DNA of 22,814 nucleotides from Candidatus Helarchaeota archaeon (GTDB lineage Archaea > Asgardarchaeota > Lokiarchaeia > Helarchaeales > HEL-GB-A): assembly GCA_016840125.1 (NCBI GenBank), contig JAEOSY010000531.1, positions 1 to 22,814 of the forward strand, in the 5' to 3' direction. The notes under the pieces were generated by a model. It ran no database searches and had not been told where the DNA came from. It saw nothing but the letters and a program-made list of their open reading frames with translations. Numbering within the stretch: position 1 is the stretch's first letter; every line of letters begins with the position of its first letter. A program made the translations under genes and the position numbers. Shown in pieces: positions 1 to 7,226 of this stretch.

Positions 1-437
1 ATAGAGGAGACATTAGCATTTAAAGTTTGTTATGAGTCACTTGCCATGGAGGTGTGTATTTTGGGGGTGAAATTGGACTTTCTTTCTAGAAATTAGACAA
101 AACAGTGTGTAGATATGAATTTGTATATTTTTCTACTTGTTTAACAGTGTTATTGCATTATATGTGTTGATTGCCGTGAATTTGTTTAATCTTTTTAAAA
201 AGCAAGTTTAAGCTTAGACATATTTTTGTAAAAACCACTATATATATTCCAAGGAAAATTGAGCAAAACGCGCGCGTATACTATTCTCATAATAGCACTC
301 GCGAGAATAATGATCTATAAAAAATGAATAAACACTCTTCGAAATAAATCCTAATATTTCCTAATAATTATACAAAAGTAATCTTGGTTTTATTGCAATT
401 TTGTTTTTATTGCGGAAAACTATTCTCAATTAATTAT
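1..437. other. AT-rich intergenic stretch at left edge
   Basis: No convincing gene is visible. One plus-strand frame is open from the edge to a TAG at position 96 and could be the last 31 codons of a gene that starts outside the window, but this length is not significant in AT-rich DNA. A short inverted repeat (ATTCTC at 283-288, GAGAAT at 303-308) lies in the middle. The rest contains no tRNA or repeat array that I can see. It would hold the 3' end signals of lysS, which ends at 438 on the minus strand. Confidence 0.4.
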
Positions 438-2213
438 TCATTTAAGTATTTGACTAACCCGTTGAATAACCCAGTTTTTATCGATTGTAAGCAGGAGAGG
501 GGCAAGTTTGGGACCGCTCTTTTTCCCGATTAGAATTTTATAAAGGAGTTGGAACATTTTTTTACCTGATTGTAAGATATCCTTCCCAATAGAATAAAGT
601 TCTTGTTCGAGGTTTTTTTCATCCCAATCTTTCGTTTGGAACTTCTGCAAGAAGGCTTTGATGGCTTGTTTTTGTTCAGGTGTTACTTGGTTTTTTATTT
701 CAGGACTAAGTTGTTCTGTTATTTCAAATTTAACTTTGCTGGGAGCATAAAGTTCGAGATAACGTTCGGTTCGTTCCAAATCAATCCGAAGTCTTTTCTT
801 ATCATCCGCATTAACAGAGGATTCTGCGAAAGTTTTTTCAAGGACCTCTGCAGCTTTCTGAATTAAGTTCTCGATGCCAATAATTTTTTTCAAAGGGACA
901 AGATTCAAGCTAGTAGATGTAGTTAGTGTTATTGGAATAGTTGAAGATAGAGGGGATACCTGACACAGCTCGTACAGGCGTTGATACAAGGCAATTTTAT
1001 TGGAATCAATTTTGAGTTTGAGTTGTACTTTTTCAAAATCTACCTTATAATATAGCTTCGAAAAATCGATTAAGTCATCAATTAATTTAGGAATGTCTAA
1101 TTCGGAATCAATCAAGATATAACGATTGTTGACCTTTTGGGAACCCATGATGTTGGATTGAGATTTGGGTTTACGCAGGAAGAATAATTTCAAGGTTTCG
1201 GGGGGAGCAAATGCGGGCCAGTCCCACGTTGCGATGGTATTGCCCCTAGAGGCGGACATCTTTTGACCCCCAACAAGCACATATTCGTAGGGTTGGAGTA
1301 CGTTAGGCCCCTTAGTGGGGCAGGGTTCGGGCCAATCAAAGATTTCCTCAGTAATGTTCCCAGCAACCCAGAAGGAGCCAGCTCCAATTCGAGCAGTACC
1401 AGTAACATGGGGGCAATTGACTCCATGCTCTTTTCCATAAGGTTCGAATGGAATTTTCCAGAATGGCCATTGGCTCGCCCATTCAACACGCCACAGTAAT
1501 TTTCCCTTCCCTTTTCTAATATCACTAACTCCTTGGTGGTGGCACCCTTCGATTTTTCGATGTTTAAACTTATAATCATCACAAGAATAGGTAACTTCGT
1601 TCTCCTTACGGCTTTGCATCCGAGTAGTGATAATTTTTCCACAATTTTCACAGATGGGTTTCCATGGAATCCAATTGTCGGGTAAAGGGGATGCCCGATA
1701 TTGATTAATAATTTCGCTGAGCCGATTGATCTTATCAAGGGCAGTTCTAACGAAAGGAGCCATTTGACCGGAGGAGTAAATTTGATCCATGTAAAAGACT
1801 TCAAGTTGTGCGCCGAAATTCTCACGCAAGGAGTCCATGAAAAGGTTTACAAAGTGCTCGGAATAGTTCCGGCAACAATCTTCAGGACATGGGAGTTCAG
1901 CAACAGGACGTCCCAAGAATGCTTCGAATCGGTCAGGGATTCCAGCAGGAACTTTCCTGAGAGGGTCCATATTTTCTGCGACCCAAATAAAGCGAACTTT
2001 CTGTCCTTTATCTTCGAGTGCTTTGACCACGGCTTCTGCCCGAAAGATATCACAGGCATTACCAATATGAGGTACCCCACTAATGGAGGTGCTGCTTTTC
2101 ACAGTGATCTCTTTTAGTTTAGGCACGGGTTTATTGAGATAATTGAAGGATTCACGTCCAATAATGGCATCTGCCAGATCATCTGCCCAAAAAGTAATAT
2201 GCTCTTGACCCAT
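438..2213 (-). CDS. lysS: Class I lysyl-tRNA synthetase
   Basis: Charges tRNA(Lys) with lysine in the cytoplasm. The 591-aa product has the class I Rossmann signatures: HIGN at residues 49-52 (HIGH motif) and KMSAS at 318-322 (KMSKS motif). Between them is a Cys-rich insertion with CxxC at 188-191 and further Cys at 211 and 224, typical of the zinc-containing class I LysRS. The class I form is found mainly in archaea and some bacteria, whereas most bacteria and eukaryotes use the unrelated class II enzyme. The ATG start at 2213 lies 40 bp after the stop of the zinc-ribbon gene, so it is probably the last gene of a carbonic anhydrase / zinc-ribbon / lysS operon. Length is normal for the family. 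Identification is firm. Confidence 0.96.
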   Translation of the reverse strand: MGQEHITFWADDLADAIIGRESFNYLNKPVPKLKEITVKSSTSISGVPHIGNACDIFRAEAVVKALEDKGQKVRFIWVAENMDPLRKVPAGIPDRFEAFLGRPVAELPCPEDCCRNYSEHFVNLFMDSLRENFGAQLEVFYMDQIYSSGQMAPFVRTALDKINRLSEIINQYRASPLPDNWIPWKPICENCGKIITTRMQSRKENEVTYSCDDYKFKHRKIEGCHHQGVSDIRKGKGKLLWRVEWASQWPFWKIPFEPYGKEHGVNCPHVTGTARIGAGSFWVAGNITEEIFDWPEPCPTKGPNVLQPYEYVLVGGQKMSASRGNTIATWDWPAFAPPETLKLFFLRKPKSQSNIMGSQKVNNRYILIDSELDIPKLIDDLIDFSKLYYKVDFEKVQLKLKIDSNKIALYQRLYELCQVSPLSSTIPITLTTSTSLNLVPLKKIIGIENLIQKAAEVLEKTFAESSVNADDKKRLRIDLERTERYLELYAPSKVKFEITEQLSPEIKNQVTPEQKQAIKAFLQKFQTKDWDEKNLEQELYSIGKDILQSGKKMFQLLYKILIGKKSGPKLAPLLLTIDKNWVIQRVSQILK

Positions 2214-2253
2214 ATCATCGCCGAATAAGATAATAAATTGATAGAAAAAGGGA

Positions 2254-4050
2254 TTATCCGAGGGCTTTCCAGGTATACATTTTCTGACATGAATTACAGA
2301 TGACTTCCTCGGTTATGGAAGGAAGTTTTGAAATGGGACTACCGCAGTCACATAGGAGTTCTTTAAGGCTACCAAAGGCAGGTTTGAGATCTACATCTAA
2401 TTTGGAAGTAATTTTATTACGGAAGTCTTCTGAAATTTTTGCGAGCAATCCTGTTAGCTCCGCCATGTCTTCACATGCAATTTTTAAATCAATGGCATTT
2501 GTTAATTCCGAAACATTAATCGTTAGGGCGATAGGATGATTGGTAGTTTTCGCGCGGGTGTAGTACCATGATTCAACTTGATAGGGATCACCGGAGATTT
2601 GGAATGCTTGAATATGGTTTATTTCAAATTGACTGATTAAGTCATGTAACATGGTGAAAGAATCAGGTGGTGACGTCGGTAATGCCCATCTGCGGAAGTC
2701 TTTGTTTAACGAAGTCATCAAGTTCCGAATCATGGCGATATTGGCTTCTTCAGGAGTAAAAATAAGGGGACATTTTATAGCAACTTCACGCTTCTTTAAA
2801 GGGACTGAATTAAAATTTCCTTGCGCATCCTGATATTTTGCAATGCCAGCAACTACACCGGTCCCACAGGCAACGGGTTCTAAATAAAAATCGATCCCTT
2901 GTGAGGAACTCGGCATCAATTTATTTACCTTTGCAAGACCTCTATGTAGATCATCCAAGGAGGCATCAGGGAGAATTCGAACAAGCTTAAATTCACTTGG
3001 AATGTCTAATTCCACACCAATGTTAGTAACCACGAAGTTACTTTGATTACGGACGGCCACCTTGAATCGCACTTGTCCACCCACATAATCAAAATCCCGC
3101 ACCACCTCGACATCTCCACTACTTTCAGGAGTAGACGTAACTTGGGGCGTAAGCTCAACATACTCAAAGCAACTTTTACAGAAATACGCTTCCTTTGTAT
3201 CAATATACTCAACATTAGACCCACATTGTGGACAGACTTTTTCTTCAGATGGAGTTGACGTATCTTGCACAGGGGGTGAGGGGCGAGTTATTAGAGAAGC
3301 ATCGAAAACAGTGATTTCGCCGGTGGTATGGTCTATTTCACCAGTCATTTCACCGTGGGCAATCATATCTTGGAGAAGATGTTCGATTTTAGAAGAATCT
3401 ACATCAGGCATATCTAATTGGGTTGGAATTTCAAAAAGCGAATAGGGAAGATTTGTCTCAAAGGTTGCAATTAAATTTCTAAGGTTCGTTTCTAAATCTT
3501 CGGGTTTTTCGGGTTGCGTAGGCTCCTCAGTGGTTCGAACTTTCCCCATAACGTTTTTATCTTCAGCATATCGCTGGCAATTATAGCAAAAATAGCGGGA
3601 GTATTGTGGAATAAAGGTTGTATCCACCCCACAGTATTGACAGGGGGGTCCTGAAGAAACTGTTGGACTAGGTTGAGCTGCTGGTTCGGGTTGAGCAGCT
3701 TGTGTGGGTTGTGGTTGCGTCTCCTGTGTCATTGCATTGTAAACAGAGCTTGGGACAATTCGAATGTCATTTTTCCCATGCACGGGACAAGTGAGACTCA
3801 CTTTCACCCACGGACCCTTAAAAGTTGGCTTGATAGAAACCTCAGCGTCACATCTCACACATTTAAATAAGTGGGGTTTTAACGAGGAAACCCAAATATC
3901 TAAATTCGCAAGAGATAAATTAAGTCGTTTTTTATGCCCTTTAGGACATTTTCCAATCGTGACTAAATTTTGATGTCCTTTCATCACTTTAATCGCGAGT
4001 GGTTCTCCACATTTATCACATGAAAACATTCGTTCCCAAGGATCACTCAT
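2254..4050 (-). CDS. Multi-zinc-ribbon protein with winged-helix-like and beta-sandwich regions
   Basis: A 598-aa mosaic protein that I cannot assign to a named family. In order: Cys pairs at 11/14, 35 and 64/67/88 form N-terminal zinc ribbons; 106-136 is a Pro/Gln-rich linker; CxxC pairs at 137/140 and 155/158 form a second ribbon; about 185-250 looks like a small helical winged-helix unit ending in a GEMTGEID-type hairpin, as in PCI domains; CxxC pairs at 273/276 and 291/294 form a third ribbon; about 313-425 is beta-rich and Ig-like; about 432-548 is an alpha/beta domain; 567/569 and 585/588 form a terminal ribbon. The beta-sandwich plus alpha/beta order recalls the appendage of gamma-COP and AP large subunits, but this is inference only. 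Its ATG overlaps the TGA of the carbonic anhydrase gene, with GGTGAG as ribosome-binding site 5 nt before the ATG, so the two are translationally coupled. Confidence 0.85.
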   Translation of the reverse strand: MSDPWERMFSCDKCGEPLAIKVMKGHQNLVTIGKCPKGHKKRLNLSLANLDIWVSSLKPHLFKCVRCDAEVSIKPTFKGPWVKVSLTCPVHGKNDIRIVPSSVYNAMTQETQPQPTQAAQPEPAAQPSPTVSSGPPCQYCGVDTTFIPQYSRYFCYNCQRYAEDKNVMGKVRTTEEPTQPEKPEDLETNLRNLIATFETNLPYSLFEIPTQLDMPDVDSSKIEHLLQDMIAHGEMTGEIDHTTGEITVFDASLITRPSPPVQDTSTPSEEKVCPQCGSNVEYIDTKEAYFCKSCFEYVELTPQVTSTPESSGDVEVVRDFDYVGGQVRFKVAVRNQSNFVVTNIGVELDIPSEFKLVRILPDASLDDLHRGLAKVNKLMPSSSQGIDFYLEPVACGTGVVAGIAKYQDAQGNFNSVPLKKREVAIKCPLIFTPEEANIAMIRNLMTSLNKDFRRWALPTSPPDSFTMLHDLISQFEINHIQAFQISGDPYQVESWYYTRAKTTNHPIALTINVSELTNAIDLKIACEDMAELTGLLAKISEDFRNKITSKLDVDLKPAFGSLKELLCDCGSPISKLPSITEEVICNSCQKMYTWKALG

Positions 4051-4721
4051 TTTTTCTCACCTTTTTGTCTTGCTGTACTTGAAAGATCAGCAATTTTAGT
4101 TGGCTGACTGAACATGCTTCTGGAAGAGATTGAGGGCATGTGAATGGAGGGCATACCCATTGACAAATTTAGAGGACGAATAATTACGGCGGATTTTTGT
4201 GTTTCATAGCCATCTACTACCACTTGCACATTACCATCCTTAATATCGAACAATAATCCGTGAATCGGGATTTTGGATGGGATAAGGGGACTTGATCGAA
4301 GTTTTGCGACTTGATCCTGCACATTAGTTCCTTCATCAGAGAATCCTCCTATCGACTCAAGTGCGGTTATAAATGATGGTACATCAAAGGAACTGAAGAA
4401 ACCTTGAAGGGATGAAGTTATATCCCGCGGAGATGATGTTGCTAGGGAACAATCAGTATGTCCAAGGATGAAAATTTCATTAACCCCGTTGGAAATGGCA
4501 ACAACTAGGGATCGAACGATATCGTCAGTTATTTGATTACCTGCATTTCGTAGAATGGCAGCATCTCCAACATTGATATGGAAAATCCGTATGGGATTGA
4601 GTCTTGTATCCGTGCAGGTGATGATAGCAACTTTTTTCCGTGGTTTTAATGGCAATTTGTCCGCATATTTGAGATATGTACTCCTAAAACTCATATTTCC
4701 CTTTAATAGAGTCTCTAACAT
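4047..4721 (-). CDS. Beta-class carbonic anhydrase with a disordered tail
   Basis: Interconverts CO2 and bicarbonate. Counting from the ATG at 4721, the zinc ligands Cys36 (in ITCTDTR), His88 and Cys91 (in GHTDC) and the catalytic Asp38/Arg40 dyad are all present, as in the Cab-type beta carbonic anhydrases of archaea. The family core ends near HGLLFDIKDGNV; the following 45 or so residues are Ser/Met/Pro-rich, unlike typical Cab enzymes, and probably disordered. An in-frame TTG at 4727 is an alternative start, but the ATG is better placed behind a GGAAGGATG stretch. It is the first gene of a minus-strand operon and its TGA overlaps the next ATG. Function is confident; the role of the tail is unknown. 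Confidence 0.9.
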   Translation of the reverse strand: MLETLLKGNMSFRSTYLKYADKLPLKPRKKVAIITCTDTRLNPIRIFHINVGDAAILRNAGNQITDDIVRSLVVAISNGVNEIFILGHTDCSLATSSPRDITSSLQGFFSSFDVPSFITALESIGGFSDEGTNVQDQVAKLRSSPLIPSKIPIHGLLFDIKDGNVQVVVDGYETQKSAVIIRPLNLSMGMPSIHMPSISSRSMFSQPTKIADLSSTARQKGEKK

Positions 4722-4876
4722 TGTCAATTAATTACATCCTTCCATTTAATGAATAATTGAGTCTAAAAATGCCCATAGCCAAAATAAAAATTTGCTCGAG
4801 CAGCTAAATCATATTACACTGCTAGAATAAAAATTAAAGCTTAAAAAGTTTCATTTCACTTTTGAGTTATTTGTTT

Positions 4877-4889
4877 AGCAAGTATTCAA
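4877..4889 (+). repeat. 13-bp direct repeat, left copy
   Basis: AGCAAGTATTCAA here is repeated exactly at 5375-5387. The two copies flank the IS607-type remnant. Read on the minus strand, this copy is followed by CTA AAC AAA TAA, which would give a natural end (YLLNK, stop) to the amidotransferase-like gene if the intervening DNA were removed. Confidence 0.7.
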
Positions 4890-4903
4890 CCTTCAAATTA
4901 ATT

Positions 4904-4925
4904 ATAGAAATTTATAAATTTCTAT
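4904..4925. repeat. 22-bp perfect palindrome
   Basis: ATAGAAATTTA followed by its exact reverse complement, with no loop. It lies about 180 bp upstream of the carbonic anhydrase start and inside the region bounded by the direct repeats. It could be an operator, an element end, or chance in AT-rich DNA. Confidence 0.4.
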
Positions 4926-5014
4926 CAAAATCTACAAACTCCTATACTAATTTTCAATCTATCCGCAAGCGAGTAGACCCGCCCTAAGGTTATCAGGCGG
5001 TACGCCAGTTCAGT

Positions 5015-5363
5015 CTCAAATGAAGCGAGCATTTTTTGAATCAACTCCACCCCGAATCAGGCGAGTTGATCCTTGAATTCTATGACGACTGCTTTGATCG
5101 CATGTGTCTGGCAATGTTTGAGTACTTTTAATAAACCTCTGCGTTTGAAATTCATCCCACTCACAATATCTTCAAAGAATTTTTCAGCAGTATAGCCACG
5201 GCATAGGTTTCGAGCCGGGCACGTTGCTGTTTCAAATTGTCGCGTTGGATGGTCGTAGAAATTTGATAGTAGATCAGACAATTTTTCGCGTTGGATTGGA
5301 GATTTGCGAGCGCATTAACCGTTTGACTTCGCTCCTTTCCGTATCTAAAATACGTTTAAATTC
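5015..5363 (-). pseudogene. tnpA: IS607-family serine recombinase (TnpA) remnant
   Basis: Broken coding sequence readable only by switching frames. Piece 1 (from 5363): EFKRILDTERSEVKRLM, like the end of the N-terminal MerR-type helix-turn-helix. Piece 2 (about 5190-5279, another frame): STTIQRDNLKQQRARLE, the resolvase segment around the conserved RDNL-Q helix. Piece 3 (about 5060-5210, a third frame): FEDIVSGMNFKRRGLLK, the signature of IS607 recombinases, continuing to EFKDQLA. There a TGA at 5057-5059 replaces the expected Arg codon (family motif KDRLxRFG), after which the same frame continues FGVELIQKML. At least two frameshifts and one nonsense mutation make it non-functional. The catalytic Ser region is degraded. 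Confidence 0.8.
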
Positions 5364-5976
5364 CCCTCACCCCAAGCAAGTATTCAATACTATTCAAAAA
5401 AATTGGAATGGTGTGGGGTAATTTTTCCGGGTGCCAGCTAAAAATCAAAGCGTGAAATGGGGTTTTAACTTCTATTAAGGATGTGGATCCATCTTTATAA
5501 AGAGCAAGTGGAAATTCGTCTGGGTGGGGCTGTATATGGGGACCATTTTGATAATATACTGAAATTGAGGATTGATTAAGTCCTTTGAAGATTGGATGAT
5601 TCAAGTCACATATTTCAATTTCAGTATTGAAAATACCAGCTTTTCGCACCATTTTAGAACGACTAATTCTTAGTTCAGTGGCAGTAACAATATAAGATCC
5701 TGCACAAATACCTAAATAAGAGCCTTTTCCTTTTTCTAGGAATGATCTAATTGCATTACATCCTGTCTGCCTTAAACCAGGGATATAAGCAGCATTATAT
5801 CCACCGGGCATAATTAATAACTCAAATTCATATAATATTCCACTACGAATACCGTGAGGATCCACTAAAGAGTAAGGTGTATTTGTTTCCTGAAAAACCA
5901 CTTGAATCCAACCTGCCATTTCCGCCCCTGGACCAATATAGAGCGCAATCGAATCATTTTTTTTCGTAGCAGCCAA
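5356..5976 (-). CDS. Class I glutamine amidotransferase-like protein (BPL_N type)
   Basis: A 206-aa flavodoxin-like protein of the class I amidotransferase / DJ-1 superfamily. GGY at 58-60 forms the oxyanion-side loop, GICAGSY at 89-95 places the nucleophile Cys91 in the typical elbow, and WHPE at 181-184 provides the His182/Glu184 pair. The closest named group by motif is the domain at the N-terminus of some biotin-protein ligases (BPL_N), but no ligase domain is attached and the substrate is unknown. The start is a TTG at 5976 behind a strong AGGAGTGAT site. The last four or five residues (GVRGI) come from the inserted IS607 DNA; the ancestral end was probably YLLNK. The catalytic core is intact, so the gene is likely still functional. 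Confidence 0.82.
   Translation of the reverse strand: MAATKKNDSIALYIGPGAEMAGWIQVVFQETNTPYSLVDPHGIRSGILYEFELLIMPGGYNAAYIPGLRQTGCNAIRSFLEKGKGSYLGICAGSYIVTATELRISRSKMVRKAGIFNTEIEICDLNHPIFKGLNQSSISVYYQNGPHIQPHPDEFPLALYKDGSTSLIEVKTPFHALIFSWHPEKLPHTIPIFLNSIEYLLGVRGI
5375..5387 (+). repeat. 13-bp direct repeat, right copy
   Basis: Exact copy of 4877-4889, lying inside the last codons of the amidotransferase-like gene (minus strand reads GAA TAC TTG CTT, residues EYLL). It marks the junction between the old gene and the inserted DNA. Confidence 0.7.
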
Positions 5977-6087
5977 ATAATCACTCCTAAGTTACCATAA
6001 CTAAATTTCAATCCTAATTGTCTTGCATCAGGTTATGTGTAAAGAACTTTTGGGTCCTGAATTTTATAACTTTTATCTGCAAAGAAC

Positions 6088-6097
6088 CTTTATATAG
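6088..6097 (+). promoter_or_regulatory. TATA box for the OB-fold gene
   Basis: CTTTATATAG preceded by the purine-rich AAAGAAC, fitting a BRE/TATA pair. Transcription would start near 6118-6122, leaving a leader of about 120 nt before the ATG at 6239. The AAAGAAC motif also occurs about 40 nt further upstream (near 6041), so a repeated control element is possible. Confidence 0.5.
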
Positions 6098-6238
6098 TTT
6101 GCAACCATTTTTCATTCATAATAGTAGAAAGATGCTACATCGGAAGATCAGAACTGATAACTTATTTTAGGTTGCAGATTCGGACATATAGCGTTTTCTC
6201 TATTTTTTAAGACAGTATAATAATAAAGTTGAATTGAA

Positions 6239-6772
6239 ATGAGCGAATCTGAAGAATATACAGTTGTTGAAGAATTAAGACCAGGTCTTAGAGGAGTTAA
6301 CGTAAAAGTTAAATGTGCCTCAAAAAATGAAGAACGAGAAGTTATTGCCAGACGCACTGGCGAAACCTTAAGAGTGACGGAAGCCTTAGTAGGTGATGAA
6401 ACCGGGACAGTATTGTTAACACTTTGGAACGATGACATCGATAAGATGGAAGTTGACAAAAATTACGTGTTAAGCAATGCATATACCACAGTTTTTAAGA
6501 GCTCCCTACGATTAAACATAGGAAAATATGGTAATCTAGAAGCATCAGAAGAAGAGTCACCTGCAGAAGTCAATGAGGAGAATAACCTTTCGGATAAAGT
6601 TTATGAGCAGCAGCAACGGTTCCGCCCGAGATATGGTGGTGGTGGCGGCGGTGGCGGCGGTCGCGGTGGATATGGTGGTGGCGGTCGTGGCGGCGGTCGT
6701 GGTGGCTACGGTGGTGGCGGTCGTGGCGGCGGTCGAAACGATAGAGGCCGAGGTCCAAGAAGAAGATATTAA
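6239..6772 (+). CDS. OB-fold single-stranded nucleic-acid-binding protein with RGG tail
   Basis: Binds single-stranded DNA (possibly RNA) in replication and repair. Residues 1-105 form one OB fold of the archaeal SSB / eukaryotic SOSS-B (hSSB1) type: a beta segment with VNVKVKCAS, the VTEALVGDETGTVLLTLW core, and a final SLRLNIGKYG strand. Residues 106-130 are acidic. Residues 131-177 are almost pure Gly/Arg/Tyr (GGYGGGGRGGGR twice) and end in RRRY, an RGG box expected to bind nucleic acid and be disordered. No clear ribosome-binding site precedes the ATG. A TATA box at 6088 and a terminator at 6790 suggest it is transcribed alone. Assignment to the OB-fold SSB class is firm; the exact role is not. 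Confidence 0.9.
   Translation: MSESEEYTVVEELRPGLRGVNVKVKCASKNEEREVIARRTGETLRVTEALVGDETGTVLLTLWNDDIDKMEVDKNYVLSNAYTTVFKSSLRLNIGKYGNLEASEEESPAEVNEENNLSDKVYEQQQRFRPRYGGGGGGGGGRGGYGGGGRGGGRGGYGGGGRGGGRNDRGRGPRRRY
6665..6736 (+). repeat. Two 36-bp tandem repeats coding the RGG tail
   Basis: Units 6665-6700 and 6701-6736 differ at only a few third-codon positions (GGA TAT versus GGC TAC, CGT versus CGA). Each encodes GGYGGGGRGGGR. GC content is much higher than in the surrounding gene because of GGC/GGT codons, which points to recent duplication or gene conversion. Confidence 0.85.
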
Positions 6773-6789
6773 GGAGAAGAACTTAAAAT

Positions 6790-6838
6790 AAGCTTTCTTC
6801 TTTCATATTTTTTTACTTAAGAAGAAGCTCTTTTTTTT
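6790..6838 (+). terminator. Hairpin followed by T8
   Basis: AGCTTTCTTCTT (6791-6802) pairs with AAGAAGAAGCT (about 6819-6829), with one bulged base and a T-rich loop, followed by eight T residues at 6831-6838. It lies just after the OB-fold gene stop and before the convergent zinc protein gene. Confidence 0.7.
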
Positions 6839-6868
6839 ACATTATTTTATAGTTTTAAAGCATTCATA

Positions 6869-7081
6869 TTATTCTTTAAGGTTTGCGCCGCATTCAGCAC
6901 AAAACGCGGATGAAGCTGCATTTTTAATGCCACATTTTGGACATTCAGCAATATAGGGACATTTTTGAGGATTTCCTGTACATAAGGAAAGGTACCAATC
7001 AGAGGAAACCGCTGTCATAACTAGCTTGCAATGTCCATAGGCGCCACCTGACCGTTCTTCCGAAAATTCACACACAGGCAT
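6869..7081 (-). CDS. Small Cys-rich zinc-ribbon protein
   Basis: A 70-aa protein with eight cysteines in two groups. The first four (Cys4, Cys18, Cys34, Cys41, the last in CPYI) are widely spaced, as in small archaeal metal-binding modules. The second four form a classic zinc ribbon (CPKCG and CAECG) at the C-terminus. AAAGGAT about 9 nt upstream of the ATG can serve as ribosome-binding site. It converges on the OB-fold gene. The function is unknown; stand-alone ribbons of this kind often mediate protein or nucleic-acid contacts. Confidence 0.75.
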   Translation of the reverse strand: MPVCEFSEERSGGAYGHCKLVMTAVSSDWYLSLCTGNPQKCPYIAECPKCGIKNAASSAFCAECGANLKE

Positions 7082-7226
7082 TTGTTTGAAATCCTTTATT
7101 TTTTCCGCTAGTTATTATTTCAATTTCTTATTCGACTATAAAAATCTCTTGACCAACGAAAATTACCAAACAATTTAAAACCCATCCATTCTAGTATCTA
7201 TAATAGATGAAATTTACGTAAATTAG

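Larger units (their letters stand above)
4728..5014. other. Promoter region of the carbonic anhydrase operon plus end of a decayed insertion element
   Basis: AT-rich DNA upstream of the minus-strand carbonic anhydrase start. It contains a 22-bp perfect palindrome (4904-4925), one copy of the 13-bp direct repeat (4877-4889), and a GC-rich island at about 4970-5006 with a small stem (CCGCC at 4979-4983, GGCGG at 4996-5000) that belongs to the decayed insertion element. No intact gene is visible. Confidence 0.5.
4890..5374 (-). mobile_element. Decayed IS607-type insertion element between direct repeats
   Basis: This 485-bp segment lies exactly between two copies of AGCAAGTATTCAA. It contains the remains of an IS607-type serine recombinase (tnpA) on the minus strand and, beyond it, a GC-rich hairpin region that resembles the 3' end of such elements. 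No tnpB coding sequence is left, so an internal deletion is likely. IS607 elements normally leave no long target duplication, so the 13-bp repeat needs another explanation or is coincidental. The assignment rests on the recombinase motifs, not on complete element ends. Confidence 0.6.

Noticed and set aside
1..96. Open plus-strand frame at the left edge taken as a gene end
   Set aside because: 31 codons without stop can occur by chance in several frames; no homology or motif supports it, so it is only mentioned.
1190..1825. 211-codon open frame antisense-strand-shifted within lysS
   Set aside because: It overlaps the conserved catalytic core of the class I lysyl-tRNA synthetase in another frame; its translation has no domain-like pattern.
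1701..2117. 138-codon plus-strand open frame opposite the N-terminal part of lysS
   Set aside because: Antisense to a firmly identified gene, no ribosome-binding site and no recognisable protein features.
5224..5421. 65-codon plus-strand open frame over the insertion scar
   Set aside because: It is the complement of the IS607 recombinase remnant and the amidotransferase end and shows no protein-like features.
6665..6736. Tandem repeat considered as a CRISPR-like or minisatellite array
   Set aside because: The units are adjacent without spacers and keep the reading frame of the RGG tail.
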